This document shows, in pieces, positions 1 through 8,097 of a DNA stretch of 64,000 bases. The stretch is taken from assembly GCA_004138175.2 (NCBI GenBank), contig RYFE02000024.1:1-64000 (forward strand). The letters are read 5' to 3'. Source of the DNA: Chloroflexales bacterium ZM16-3 (GTDB lineage: Bacteria > Chloroflexota > Chloroflexia > Chloroflexales > Chloroflexaceae). Under the pieces are notes generated by a model. The model was not told the origin of the DNA and did no database searches. It was given only the letters and a program-made list of their open reading frames with translations. Position 1 is the stretch's first letter; each line of letters starts with the position of its first letter. Position numbers and translations under genes: made by a program.

Positions 1-1059
1 CCCCTGCCAAGTCAGGTAGGGCCGGGGGAACTCGGGGGGCAGCTCGCCCTGCTCGATCAGCTTAAGCCGCTGGGCCTCGGCCTGCTCGGCGATCTCCCCA
101 GCGTGGTGGGCCAGCATGTGCTCCTCAGAGAGCAGCACCGCGCTGCCCTTAGGCACATGCGCCAAGATCGTCGTTCGTCGTTCGTCGTTCGTCAGATCGC
201 GGAAGAAGGGCGCGTAGAAGGCGCGGCCCTCAAAGCGCTCGCCGAGGTCGAGCTTCGCCAGGGCGGCGTCCCACTCAGCGCGGGACTCGCGGCGCAGGCC
301 GGAGAGATCCACGGCGGCGATGCGCTCCAGAGCCTGATCGCGGTTCCAGAGCGGGATCTCGTGGGGCGGGCCGATCAGCGCCTGCTCGACGCGCTGGTCG
401 CTGCGCTGAGTGGCCGGGTCAAAGCGGCGCAGGCTATCGATCTCATCGCCGAAGAACTCGACGCGCAGAGGCCGCTCATCGGCGCTGGGCCAGATATCGA
501 CGATCCCGCCGCGTCGGCTCAGCTCGCCGGGTGCCTCGACGGCGGGGGCGGATCGGTAGCCCCGGCGAACCAGCGTGCGCAGCAGCGCGTCCTGGCTCAG
601 CCCCTGGCCGAGGCGCAGGGTGGTGCTTGCCCCAGCCAGCTCCTCGGGCGTGAGGGTGGGAAGGAGCAGCGCCTTGATCGGAGCTACGATGATTAATGGT
701 GAATGCTGTTTCGGATCATTCAACATTTGCAGCGCCCGCAGCCGCTGGGAGATCACCTCGTTGCCGGGAGACATATGCTCGTAGGGCATGGCGTCGCTGG
801 CCGGGTAGAGCAGCACCGCCTCGGGGCCGAGCCACTGGCGCAGGTCGTCGGCGGCGCGCAGGGCGGCGTCGGAGTTAATCGTTATGTAGAGCAGCGGCGC
901 ACGAGATCGCTGGGCCAGGGCCGCAATAAGCGGCGCACGGGCGGCGGCGGGCAGCGGGGCAACCCGCAGGCGCGCCGGACTCCCGGCCAGCGCCTCGGCG
1001 ACCCGCACGACGTCCGGCAGGTCGGCGATCTCAGCTGTGATCGCAGCAAGTGTATCCAT
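1..1059 (-). CDS. mfd: Transcription-repair coupling factor Mfd, N-terminal part (cut by window edge)
   Basis: The reverse strand is open from ATG at 1059 to the window edge, giving 353 codons. Mfd removes RNA polymerase stalled at lesions and recruits UvrA. This part covers the UvrB-homology domains: a region with LLYPASDAMPYEHMSP, then PGELSRRGGIVDIWP and RVEFFGDEIDSLRRFDP, which are characteristic of Mfd and UvrB. The helicase, RNA polymerase-interaction and C-terminal domains lie outside the window. The frame carries two tandem-repeat insertions: residues about 289-298 are encoded by TCGTTCG-type heptamers (NDERRTT), and residues about 110-123 by a decayed TGAATGG/TTGAATG inverted pair. 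The reading frame is maintained through both, so the gene looks functional. Confidence 0.9.
   Translation of the reverse strand, partial: MDTLAAITAEIADLPDVVRVAEALAGSPARLRVAPLPAAARAPLIAALAQRSRAPLLYITINSDAALRAADDLRQWLGPEAVLLYPASDAMPYEHMSPGNEVISQRLRALQMLNDPKQHSPLIIVAPIKALLLPTLTPEELAGASTTLRLGQGLSQDALLRTLVRRGYRSAPAVEAPGELSRRGGIVDIWPSADERPLRVEFFGDEIDSLRRFDPATQRSDQRVEQALIGPPHEIPLWNRDQALERIAAVDLSGLRRESRAEWDAALAKLDLGERFEGRAFYAPFFRDLTNDERRTTILAHVPKGSAVLLSEEHMLAHHAGEIAEQAEAQRLKLIEQGELPPEFPRPYLTWQG
167..194. repeat. Heptamer tandem repeat (TCGTTCG) inside mfd
   Basis: About three and a half copies of a 7-bp unit (CGTCGTT) lie within the mfd reading frame and encode an Asp-Glu-Arg-Arg-Thr stretch. The repeat is in frame and brings no stop codon. 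Confidence 0.8.
691..730. repeat. Degenerate TGAATG inverted repeat inside mfd
   Basis: AATGGTGAATG is followed after a short spacer by CATTCAACATT. This matches the TTGAATG/TGAATGG heptamer family found between other genes of the window, here decayed and read through by mfd. Confidence 0.5.
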
Positions 1060-1139
1060 GACAGCCCAAAGAAGGGCAGATCGTCGCGACCCGCCCTGAA
1101 GGAAGACCATATGATGTGTAGCTGATACTATATCACATC

Positions 1140-1910
1140 TCAGTGCTGCATCCAGCCGAGGCTCCCATCCAGGCCGCCGACCGGCAGGTACTCCGCGCCG
1201 ACAAAGCCGGTGTAGCCGCTATCCTCGATGGCCTGGAAGATGAAGGGAAAGCGCAGCTCGCCGGTGCCGGGCTGGCCGCGCCCCGGCGAGTCGGCGAACT
1301 GGATGTGGCCCATGCGCCCCGCGTGGGCGGCGATTGTCGCGCAGACATTGCCCTCCATGCGCTGCATGTGGTAGATGTCGTACTGGAGGGCCAGGTTTGG
1401 TGCGCCAACACTATCGATCATGGACAGGCTCTCGGCGGTGCGCGTCAGGAGGTAGCCAGGCGTCTCCCAGGTATTCAGCGCCTCCAGCAGAATCGTCACC
1501 CCAGCGTGGGCGGCGAGGTCGCAGGCCCAGGCCAGGTTGTCGCGGACGCGGGCCAGCTGGCTCTCGCGGGCCTCGCCGGGCAGCCAGCGACCGACGAGGG
1601 CGTTGAGTCGCTTGCAGCCCATCTGCCGGGCCAGCTCCAATGCGACGGGCAGGTTGGCGCGGAACTCAGCCTGGCGGGTCGGGTCATTGAGGAAGCCGCG
1701 CTCACCGGCGGCAAGATCGCCCGCGTCGATATTGATCAGGGCCGTCTCCATGCCGGCGTCGGCGGCCCGGCGGGCCAGGCCGCCCAGATCCTCGCCGCGC
1801 GGCCACCAAAGCTCCACCGCCGTGAATCCCAGCCGGGCCGCCTCGTCAATCCGCCGGGCATAGGGGAGGCCGGGCATCGTGATCGATATGTTCAGATCAA
1901 AGGTGAGCAT
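1140..1910 (-). CDS. Hydroxypyruvate isomerase-family TIM-barrel protein
   Basis: A 256-residue sugar phosphate isomerase/epimerase-type TIM barrel (AP endonuclease 2 fold). Family motifs are seen: LLEALN with a metal-binding Glu, DIYHMQRMEGN, GHIQFADSPGRGQPGTGE and, near the end, GAEYLP with the second Glu. These resemble Hyi-type hydroxypyruvate isomerases, which interconvert hydroxypyruvate and tartronate semialdehyde, but related enzymes act on other keto-sugars. ATG at 1910 was preferred over ATG at 1916 because AGGA lies six bases before it. The gene sits alone between mfd and a MITE-like element that begins 18 bp upstream of its start. Substrate is not resolved by sequence. Confidence 0.8.
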   Translation of the reverse strand: MLTFDLNISITMPGLPYARRIDEAARLGFTAVELWWPRGEDLGGLARRAADAGMETALINIDAGDLAAGERGFLNDPTRQAEFRANLPVALELARQMGCKRLNALVGRWLPGEARESQLARVRDNLAWACDLAAHAGVTILLEALNTWETPGYLLTRTAESLSMIDSVGAPNLALQYDIYHMQRMEGNVCATIAAHAGRMGHIQFADSPGRGQPGTGELRFPFIFQAIEDSGYTGFVGAEYLPVGGLDGSLGWMQH

Positions 1911-1917
1911 GATCATT

Positions 1918-2058
1918 CCTATGTTCGCAATACCGCAGAAGTAACCCTGTCACCCATGTCACGCTGAGCGCAGCGAAGCGTCCCGGCCGGGATTCTTCGC
2001 TGCGCTCAGAATGACAGAACACTTCACAGGGTTACTTCTGCGGTATTGCCTATGTTCG
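1918..2058. mobile_element. MITE-like element with terminal inverted repeats and 10-bp target duplication
   Basis: The element proper is 1928-2048 (121 bp). Its ends are perfect inverted repeats of 23 bp beginning CAATACCGCAGAAGTAAC. It is flanked on both sides by the same 10 bases, CCTATGTTCG (1918-1927 and 2049-2058), as expected for a target-site duplication. The interior holds the GTCACGCTGAGCG hairpin core that recurs at four other places in this window. No coding capacity is seen, so a transposase would have to act in trans. The intact duplication suggests a recent insertion. Confidence 0.75.
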
Positions 2059-2208
2059 ATTGAGAGCGGGCGCTGCTCGCCCGCTGTCAGGATAGCAGCC
2101 CTGCTCACATTCGTAAACAGGCAACTCCCGCATAGCGGGCGACATCTAACCTGTATCGTGGTGTAAAATAGAGCTACTATCGACCATATGTTCGAAAGGA
2201 GCCCCTCA

Positions 2209-2709
2209 ATGTCCGAGGCCCAACACCTAGCCGATTCACTCACCTCCTACTTCAACAGCGACAAACTGATCGCATTCGCGCCCTTCAGCGTGGCCACGAA
2301 CGACCTGACAGCGGCGCAGGCCGCCCACGTGCCCGCCGAGCGCTTCAACAGCGTCTGGGCGATCGTCAACCACGTCTGGTTCTGGAACGAGGTGCCGCTG
2401 CGCATGCTGCGCGGCGAGGCGGTGGAGCCGAAGGATCTGGGCGCGGAGGACTGGTCGGGCTGGCCATCCATCGGCGACCCGGCCGACGACGCGGCATGGC
2501 AGACGGCCCGCCAGCGCTGCCTGGAGGCCAACGCCGCCTTCGCCGCCTTCGTGGCCGAGATGGATGAGGCCGCCCTTGAGCGCGAGGTGGCCCCCGGCTG
2601 GGGCCCGGCCCACGGGATCATCCAGGGGATGATCGCCCACAACAGCTACCACACCAACGAGGTGATCTCGGTGCGCCATATGCAGGGGCTCTGGCTAGAG
2701 CGGACGTAG
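2209..2709 (+). CDS. DinB-like four-helix metalloprotein
   Basis: A 166-residue protein of the DinB/YfiT-like superfamily. These small four-helix bundles bind a divalent metal through three histidines; many act as thiol-dependent transferases or remain uncharacterised. Visible features are the helix with VNHVWFWNEV and the C-terminal helix with IAHNSYHTNEVI, which supply the conserved histidines. The ATG at 2209 was chosen over one 21 bp upstream because AAGGAG lies seven bases before it. It is followed closely by the dus gene on the same strand, separated by a hairpin. A specific substrate cannot be predicted. Confidence 0.7.
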   Translation: MSEAQHLADSLTSYFNSDKLIAFAPFSVATNDLTAAQAAHVPAERFNSVWAIVNHVWFWNEVPLRMLRGEAVEPKDLGAEDWSGWPSIGDPADDAAWQTARQRCLEANAAFAAFVAEMDEAALEREVAPGWGPAHGIIQGMIAHNSYHTNEVISVRHMQGLWLERT

Positions 2710-2715
2710 TCGCGT

Positions 2716-2754
2716 ATGTATGAGGTGTGCAGCTTCGCCGCACACCTCATACAT
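2716..2754. terminator. Hairpin between the DinB-like gene and dus
   Basis: A 15-bp perfect inverted repeat (ATGTATGAGGTGTGC and its complement) with a loop containing CAGCTTCGC, immediately after the stop of the upstream gene. There is no T-run, so a role as terminator is inferred. The loop resembles the apex of the other long hairpins in the window. Confidence 0.5.
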
Positions 2755-2768
2755 CGAAATGGGGATGG

Positions 2769-2774
2769 TATAAT
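2769..2774 (+). promoter_or_regulatory. -10 box for dus
   Basis: A perfect TATAAT lies 6 bp before the ATG at 2781. No good -35 was found because the upstream bases form the hairpin arm. The transcript would be nearly leaderless. Confidence 0.4.
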
Positions 2775-2780
2775 GAAGGC

Positions 2781-3806
2781 ATGACGATAACCTTTGAAGA
2801 GATTCAGAATCTCCCCGACACCTATCATATCGACCATATACGGGTCAGCCCGAACATCATTCTGGCACCGATGGCTGGCGTGACGGACACGGTCTTCCGG
2901 CGGATCATCCTGGGCCTGGGCGGCTGCGGCCTGGTGAGCACCGAGATGACCAACGCCGCCAGCGTAAGCCCGAAGGCGCTCAAGCGCCACCACCTGCTCG
3001 ACTTCTACCCCGAGGAGCGCCCGCTCACGATGCAGCTCAGCGGCAACGAGCCGGAGCTGGTCGCGGCGGCGGCGGCCAACGTCGAGCAGCTGGGCGCAGA
3101 CATCATCGACATCAACTGCGGCTGCCCCTCGCCCAAGGTGACGGGCGGCGGCCACGGGTCGGCCCTGCTCAAGGATCTGCCCAAGCTCGGGCGGGTGCTG
3201 CGCGCCGTGAAGGCAGCCGTGAGCGTGCCGGTGACGCTGAAGTTCCGCGCCGGCTGGGACGATGCCCGCCTGAACTATATCGAGACGGCGAAGATCGCCG
3301 AGGACGCCGGGATCGCCGCCCTGGCCCTGCACCCGCGCACGAAGGAGCAGGCATACAAGGGCCGCGCCGACTGGGGTCGGGTCGCCGAGGTCAAGCGCAG
3401 CGTGGGTATCCCGGTGATCGGCAGCGGCGATGTGACCGATGCGGCAGACGCGCTGCTTCGCCTGCGCGACAGCGGGGCCGATGGGGTGATGATCGGGCGC
3501 GGGGCCATGGATAACCCCTGGATCTTTCTCCAGACGGCCCAGCTCCGCCGGGGCGAGCCGATGTTTGAGCCGACCCCGGCCGATAAGCTGGCCTTCCTGA
3601 ACCAGTACCTCGACATGTGCCTCGCCGAGATGCCCGACCGCCTGGCGCTCAATAAGCTCAAGCAGCTGATCGGCCAGTTCAACGTCGGCCTGCCGGGCTC
3701 CGCCACCCTGCGCGCTGGAGTCCATCGCAGCGGCAGCGTGGCCTACGCCCGCACCGAGCTTGAGCGCTTCTTCGAGCCCTACATGGCCGCCACGGTACCC
3801 ATGTAG
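2781..3806 (+). CDS. dus: tRNA-dihydrouridine synthase (DusB-like)
   Basis: A 341-residue flavoenzyme that reduces uridine to dihydrouridine in tRNA. It shows the FMN-binding APMAGVTD motif at the N terminus, the catalytic cysteine motif INCGCPSPKV followed by GGGHGSALLKD, and LHPRTKEQAYKGRADW with PVIGSGDV and GVMIGRGAMDNPW in the second half of the barrel, all typical of Dus enzymes. Length fits the family. The start was taken at ATG 2781 because the upstream 18 codons run through the hairpin. Assignment to the DusB-like branch rests on the RTKEQ...ADW motif and is less certain than the family call. Confidence 0.92.
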   Translation: MTITFEEIQNLPDTYHIDHIRVSPNIILAPMAGVTDTVFRRIILGLGGCGLVSTEMTNAASVSPKALKRHHLLDFYPEERPLTMQLSGNEPELVAAAAANVEQLGADIIDINCGCPSPKVTGGGHGSALLKDLPKLGRVLRAVKAAVSVPVTLKFRAGWDDARLNYIETAKIAEDAGIAALALHPRTKEQAYKGRADWGRVAEVKRSVGIPVIGSGDVTDAADALLRLRDSGADGVMIGRGAMDNPWIFLQTAQLRRGEPMFEPTPADKLAFLNQYLDMCLAEMPDRLALNKLKQLIGQFNVGLPGSATLRAGVHRSGSVAYARTELERFFEPYMAATVPM

Positions 3807-3831
3807 GGCGGTTGCCCTAAGAACCCTCATA

Positions 3832-3880
3832 ACTTCTGGATTGAAATTGCCAGCTTCGCTGGCAATTTCAATCCAGAAGT
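3832..3880. terminator. Perfect 23-bp hairpin after dus
   Basis: Arms 3832-3854 and 3858-3880 are perfectly complementary around a TTC loop, with apex GCCAGCTTCGCTGGC. It separates dus from the following gene on the same strand. No long T-run follows. Confidence 0.55.
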
Positions 3881-3904
3881 ATGAGCATTTCGCCGGAGAC
3901 AATC

Positions 3905-5089
3905 ATGCAGATCGACGCGATCAGCGCGGCATATATTGACCTCGCTTTCGCCATCGAGCGGCACGTCGAGGGCTTTGTGGACGCCTACTTCGGCCCGCCG
4001 GAGCTGAAGGCCCACGCGAAGCACCGCGAGCCAGCCGAGATCGTGACCGCCCTGGCATCGCTGCGCGAGGAGCTGCGGGCCAGCGACTACCCGCAACAGC
4101 GCAAGGGCTACCTGGAGTCCCAGCTGCGCGGCATGGAGACGACGGCCCGCCGCCTGGCCGGCGAGGAGATCGCCTACCGCGACGAGGTGCGGGCCTGTTT
4201 CGATATCGAGCCCGCCCACACGCCCGAGGCGGTCTTCGATGCGGCCAACGCCGAGCTTGAGGCGCTGCTGCCGGGGCAGGGCAGCCTGGCCGAGCGGATC
4301 GCCCTCTGGCGACGCAGCTTTGAGGTGTCGCCAGAGGTTGCCCAACAGATGATCGCCGTGATCGCCGCCGAGGCCCACGCCCGCACAGGCACCGAGCTGA
4401 TCGCCCTGCCCGAGAATGACTCGGTCGAGTTCGCCCTGGTGAGCGACAAGCCATGGAGCGGCTACAACTGGTATCTGGGAGGCGGACGCTCGCTGGTCGA
4501 GATCAACACCGACCTACCGATCCGCGCGGGCAGCCTGCTCGACCTGGTCTGCCACGAGGCATACCCCGGCCACCACACCGAGCACGCCCTGAAGGAGCGG
4601 CTGCTCTACCAGGGGCGCGGCTGGGGCGAGCATGCCATCCAGCTGATCAATGTGCCCGAGTGCGTGATCTCCGAGGGCATCGCTACTCTGGCCGCCGACA
4701 TGATCTTCGGCGACGACGCCTATGTCTGGGCCGCCGAGCAGATCTACCCGCTGGGCGGGATCGTGGGCGACCCCGAGCGCGAGGCGCGGATCGCCAAGGC
4801 CCAGTGGGTGCTGCGCGCGCTCAGCGGCAACGCCGCCCTGCTGTTGCACGAGCAGGGCGCCGACCCCGAGGATGTCGTGCGCTACATTATGCGCTACGGG
4901 CTGCGCAGCGAGCGCGAGGCCCGCCAGAGCCTGCGCTTCATCAGCACGCCGCTCTGGCGCACCTACACCTTCACCTACTTCGTCGGCCGCGACCTGCTCG
5001 GCCGCTGGATCGCCCAGGGCGACCGGGTCGAGCGGTTCCGCCAGCTGCTCACTGAGCAGATGTATCCCTCGATGCTCCTAGATCAATAA
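3905..5089 (+). CDS. DUF885-family putative zinc metallopeptidase
   Basis: A 394-residue protein with the CHEAYPGHHTEHALKE motif of the DUF885 family. The HExxxGHH signature is thought to form a gluzincin-type zinc site, and distal ISEGIATLAADM supplies a candidate third ligand Glu. It is shorter than many DUF885 proteins (often 550-600 residues) but begins with an intact helical region. No signal peptide is visible, so a cytoplasmic location is likely. ATG 3905 was selected because GGAGA precedes it by five bases; an ATG 24 bp upstream sits in the hairpin arm. Substrate unknown. Confidence 0.75.
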   Translation: MQIDAISAAYIDLAFAIERHVEGFVDAYFGPPELKAHAKHREPAEIVTALASLREELRASDYPQQRKGYLESQLRGMETTARRLAGEEIAYRDEVRACFDIEPAHTPEAVFDAANAELEALLPGQGSLAERIALWRRSFEVSPEVAQQMIAVIAAEAHARTGTELIALPENDSVEFALVSDKPWSGYNWYLGGGRSLVEINTDLPIRAGSLLDLVCHEAYPGHHTEHALKERLLYQGRGWGEHAIQLINVPECVISEGIATLAADMIFGDDAYVWAAEQIYPLGGIVGDPEREARIAKAQWVLRALSGNAALLLHEQGADPEDVVRYIMRYGLRSEREARQSLRFISTPLWRTYTFTYFVGRDLLGRWIAQGDRVERFRQLLTEQMYPSMLLDQ

Positions 5090-5136
5090 CGCCTGTTGGG
5101 GCTGCGCCGCCCCCACACCCCCACTGGAATGTGACC

Positions 5137-5658
5137 ATGCACGACGGCTACATCTTCACAATCGGCATCTGCGGGAGCGCCAGCGATAGCGGGCTGGCCC
5201 CGGCCTGCCTGGGCGCGATGCTCGCCGCCCTGCCCCCGGTGAAGCGGGCGGCCCTGCTCGGCGAGGTGCTGCTGTTTGAGGGCGCGCCCGACCTGGACGA
5301 CCCGCTGATCGACCCGATCCGCGCCGATATCGCCGACGCCGAGCTGCTGCTCATCGTCACGCCCGTCTCTGGCGAAAGAATCCCAGGGCGGCTGGGCGGC
5401 CTGGCCCGCGCCATGGTGGACGCCCCGCCGCCGCCCCGCCCGCGCTATGCCGCCCTGGTGGCCGTGGGCCGACGCGATGAGCCATCCCTCGCGCCGCTGC
5501 GCCGACTCTGCGCCGCCGCCGGGGCTGAGCTTGTCGGCGAGCTATGGGTAGAGGACGGGGAGCAGCTGGGAGACGAGGCGCTGCGACAGCTGGGCGATCT
5601 CGCGCGTGAAGCCTACGCCAGGGCGCGCGCGCTGGAGCCCGAGGCCCTGCCCCGATGA
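5137..5658 (+). CDS. NADPH-dependent FMN reductase-like flavodoxin-fold protein
   Basis: A 173-residue Rossmann/flavodoxin-like protein. It opens with a strand ending in GICGSASDSG, resembling the phosphate-binding loop of NADPH-dependent FMN reductases, and has an internal ELLLIVTPVSGERIPGRLGGLARAMVD stretch corresponding to the second flavin-contacting loop (read here from residue ~72). The middle of the protein has an alanine/proline-rich variable segment. Its stop overlaps the next start by ATGA (5655-5658), so it is translationally coupled to the acyltransferase gene. ATG 5137 is preferred over GTG 5131 on spacing from TGGA. Function within the family is uncertain. Confidence 0.55.
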   Translation: MHDGYIFTIGICGSASDSGLAPACLGAMLAALPPVKRAALLGEVLLFEGAPDLDDPLIDPIRADIADAELLLIVTPVSGERIPGRLGGLARAMVDAPPPPRPRYAALVAVGRRDEPSLAPLRRLCAAAGAELVGELWVEDGEQLGDEALRQLGDLAREAYARARALEPEALPR

Positions 5659-6422
5659 GCGGGCGCGGCCCGCTGCCTGCCATCCCGGCCGCCAAGAGCG
5701 CCATCGGCGACGAGCTGCTCTACCTGCTCTTCGCCCGCCGCTCGCTGCGGCGCAGCTTCGACCATGTCTGGATGCAGAGCGTCGGCCCGCTGCCTGCCCG
5801 TGGCCAGGGGCCGTTCATCTTCTACCTGACCCACACGAGCTGGTGGGACGCCTACATGCTGATGGTGATCCACCGGCTGGCCATGGGTCGCCCCTTCGAC
5901 AGCTATGTGATGCAGGAGGAGCGGCAGCTGCGGGCCTACCGCTTCTTCACATGGTGCGGTGCCTTCTCGATCAACCGGCACGACCCGGAGGACACGGCGC
6001 GCTCGCTCCAGTACGCGGCGGGCCTGCTGCGCGGCAGGAAAGACCGGGCGCTCTACATCTTCCCGCAGGGCAAGATCGTGCCAAGCGACCGGCGGCCCCT
6101 CGTCACCTACCCCGGGGTAGCCCGCATCGTCGCCCTAGCAGGCGAGGTGACGCTCTGCCCGGTGGCGCTGCGCTACGAGTTTCTGGGCCAGCAGTGGCCC
6201 CACGCCTTTATGCGAATCGGCCCTGCCCACCGACCGACGGACCCCGCCGACACCGATCACACGCTGGCCGAGATCACCGAGGGGCTGACGGCATGCTCTG
6301 ACGCCCTGCGCGATGACGTGGTCGGCGGGCGCATAGATCGCTTCCGCCCGCTGCTGCGCGGCCCCCTCGGCATCGACAAGCGTTTCGACCTGTTGCTGCG
6401 GATGATCCGGCGCGGCGCGTAG
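5655..6422 (+). CDS. PlsC-like 1-acylglycerol-phosphate acyltransferase
   Basis: A 255-residue lysophospholipid acyltransferase-family protein. The HX4D catalytic motif is seen as HTSWWD near residue 60, and the second block as IFPQGKI near residue 135, replacing the usual FPEG. The position of the His and Asp is conserved, so activity is plausible. Such proteins transfer an acyl chain to a glycerophosphate or another hydroxyl. The neighbour on the opposite strand is a CruF-like carotenoid gene, so the acceptor could be a carotenoid glycoside rather than lysophosphatidate; that is inference. It overlaps the preceding gene by four bases. Confidence 0.8.
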   Translation: MSGRGPLPAIPAAKSAIGDELLYLLFARRSLRRSFDHVWMQSVGPLPARGQGPFIFYLTHTSWWDAYMLMVIHRLAMGRPFDSYVMQEERQLRAYRFFTWCGAFSINRHDPEDTARSLQYAAGLLRGRKDRALYIFPQGKIVPSDRRPLVTYPGVARIVALAGEVTLCPVALRYEFLGQQWPHAFMRIGPAHRPTDPADTDHTLAEITEGLTACSDALRDDVVGGRIDRFRPLLRGPLGIDKRFDLLLRMIRRGA

Positions 6423-6450
6423 GGACGCCGCGCGCCGCGCCCCTACGCCC
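6419..6450. repeat. GTAGGGACG palindrome at convergent gene ends
   Basis: GCGTAGGGACGCCGCGCG is followed by an imperfect complement ending CGCCCCTACGCC. It spans the stop codons of two convergent genes and may act as a terminator. Similar GTAGGGRCG...CGYCCCTAC palindromes occur at 21788-21862, 39590-39623, 54088-54119 and 62190-62215. Confidence 0.55.
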
Positions 6451-7318
6451 CTTCCATGCCCACGCCGAGCCGGTTCATCAGCAGACGCACGGCGTCGGGC
6501 AGCAGACGCCAGCCCAGGAAGAGCAGGATCAGCCCTCCGATCGCAGCGGCCATCCCCTGGCCACGGGCCATGTTCACCAGCACAAACATCGTCAGGTTCG
6601 TCAGGTAGAGCGTGAGCGGCAGCCACGGCCAGAAGCTGCGCGCCCGCTGGCGTGGTCGCTCGTGCATATGTGCCAGGGCGGCGGCGCGGCGACGGTTCAG
6701 CAGCACCAGCACCAGGATCACGCTCGTCACCCACCAGGCCGCAAAGTTGCTCGTCGGAATGCCATAGTAGGTGCTGTGCCCGCTGTCGTTCCAGACCCAG
6801 TAGTGATTGATGTTCACTGCGAAGGGCTCGATCGTCACGTCGAGCAGCAGGGCCAGCGATGCCGCCGTGAGCACCTTGGTGACGCTCACCCGCGTGTCGA
6901 TCTGGGGCGAGCGTCCGATCTGCTCTAGCACACGCTCGCTGGTACCCACGGCCGCGCCGACGATCAGCAGCCATGCGAAGGGGATCGCCATGGGCACAAT
7001 GCCCAGAATCTTTGGCTGAAGGACATCGGTGTAGGTGTAGGTGCCGAAGGGAAACCCCGTCGTCGCACCAACATGCTCGACCAGCCAGGCGAGAAACAGA
7101 ATGAGCACCGAGGCCATAACGCCCCAACGCCCATAGTTCATGATCAGCCAGACCCCCATCAGGCTACCCTGGATGATCAGGAGCGCTCCGCCCATCCAGG
7201 TGCCCCACACTGGGACACGGTCGAGGGCGACGAGAATGATCGAGCCGGGGTACAGAAAAACATAGATTCCGAACAAGGCGGCGGATAGCAGGGCCAGACG
7301 CGAAGAGATCTGCTGCAT
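6443..7318 (-). CDS. Carotenoid biosynthesis membrane protein (CruF/DUF422 family)
   Basis: A 291-residue polytopic membrane protein with about seven hydrophobic segments. It carries the family signature VEHVGATTGFPFGTYTY near residue 85, IPFAWLLI after it, a DVTIEPFAVN segment and YYGIPTSNFAAWW. CruF-type enzymes hydrate the C-1',2' double bond of linear or monocyclic carotenoids, as in myxoxanthophyll-type pigments and the gamma-carotene derivatives of filamentous Chloroflexi. The ATG at 7318 was chosen; an in-frame TTG six bases upstream has a slightly closer AGGA and remains possible. It converges with the acyltransferase gene. Confidence 0.8.
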   Translation of the reverse strand: MQQISSRLALLSAALFGIYVFLYPGSIILVALDRVPVWGTWMGGALLIIQGSLMGVWLIMNYGRWGVMASVLILFLAWLVEHVGATTGFPFGTYTYTDVLQPKILGIVPMAIPFAWLLIVGAAVGTSERVLEQIGRSPQIDTRVSVTKVLTAASLALLLDVTIEPFAVNINHYWVWNDSGHSTYYGIPTSNFAAWWVTSVILVLVLLNRRRAAALAHMHERPRQRARSFWPWLPLTLYLTNLTMFVLVNMARGQGMAAAIGGLILLFLGWRLLPDAVRLLMNRLGVGMEGA

Positions 7319-7574
7319 GGTCAAGCAATCCTAAAGTATATGACAGGTTTGTAGTATCACATTTCATTATAGAATCGGCTTTGTGAGCTGTCAAAGCCAC
7401 TTGCCGCCCCCCGGCCCTAACAAAAGTTTTACTTGCAGCAGGAGATCGCTCTGTGGTATGATTGTTATCCATCCCAGACACAACCAAAACTATCAGCAAA
7501 CTCATCCCCATTGCCTACCTGGCGCAGATCGGTGCAGGGGCAGGTGATCGATGATACGTCCCCTGGAGAATGAT

Positions 7575-8000
7575 ATGGGCACAGACACTGCATACGATCA
7601 TCCGATACGCATCCTGCTCGTTGAGGATGACAGCCATATCGGCCGGATCATCGAGCTATCCCTGCCCGAACTCGGCATCCCCTACGAGTTCACGTCGGCG
7701 ATCAGCGCGGAGGATGGGCTAGATCTCTGGGAGCGACGCCCCTTCGACGTGCTGCTGACGGACTATAACCTGCGCGGGATGAACGGGCTCCAGCTGATCG
7801 AGGAGCTGCGCCGCCAGGGCTTCCATGTCCCCACGCTGCTCGTCACGGCCTATGACTCGTCCGACCTGCGGCGCGACGTGCGCTCCCTCAATATCGACGC
7901 GTATCTCACCAAGCCGTTCTTTATGGACGAGCTGGTCGATACCGTCCGCCGTCTTTTGCCAGCGCCTGCGGCGCGCGAGGTCAACGGGGGGAAGCACTGA
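7575..8000 (+). CDS. Single-domain response regulator (CheY-like)
   Basis: A 141-residue protein consisting of one receiver domain and a short tail. Acidic pocket VEDD, phospho-acceptor Asp in LLTDYNLRGMNG, conserved Thr in LLVTAY and Lys in LTKPFF are all present, so phosphorylation is expected. There is no output domain; it must signal through protein contact, for example in a phosphorelay or motility circuit. No histidine kinase is adjacent. GGAG six bases before ATG 7575 sets the start. The gene diverges from the cruF-like gene; a TATGAT at 7457-7462 is a possible -10. Confidence 0.9.
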   Translation: MGTDTAYDHPIRILLVEDDSHIGRIIELSLPELGIPYEFTSAISAEDGLDLWERRPFDVLLTDYNLRGMNGLQLIEELRRQGFHVPTLLVTAYDSSDLRRDVRSLNIDAYLTKPFFMDELVDTVRRLLPAPAAREVNGGKH

Positions 8001-8043
8001 GCCGCTGAGGATGTGAGCCACTGATCGGGCATCCATACGCAGT

Positions 8044-8097
8044 GATTTATACGAAAGAGGCATGGCACCTAGGTGCCATGCCTCTTTCGTATAAATC
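8044..8097. terminator. 54-bp perfect palindrome between convergent genes
   Basis: Two 27-bp arms (GATTTATACGAAAGAGGCAT... and its exact complement) meet with no spacer at 8070/8071. It lies between the convergent response regulator and slipin genes and could terminate both transcripts. The absence of any loop or mismatch is notable. Confidence 0.6.

Noticed and set aside
103-696. A 197-codon plus-strand frame near the left edge
   Set aside because: The minus strand is continuously open here and encodes clear Mfd motifs.
2646-3902. A 418-codon minus-strand frame opposite dus
   Set aside because: Shadow of the conserved dihydrouridine synthase.
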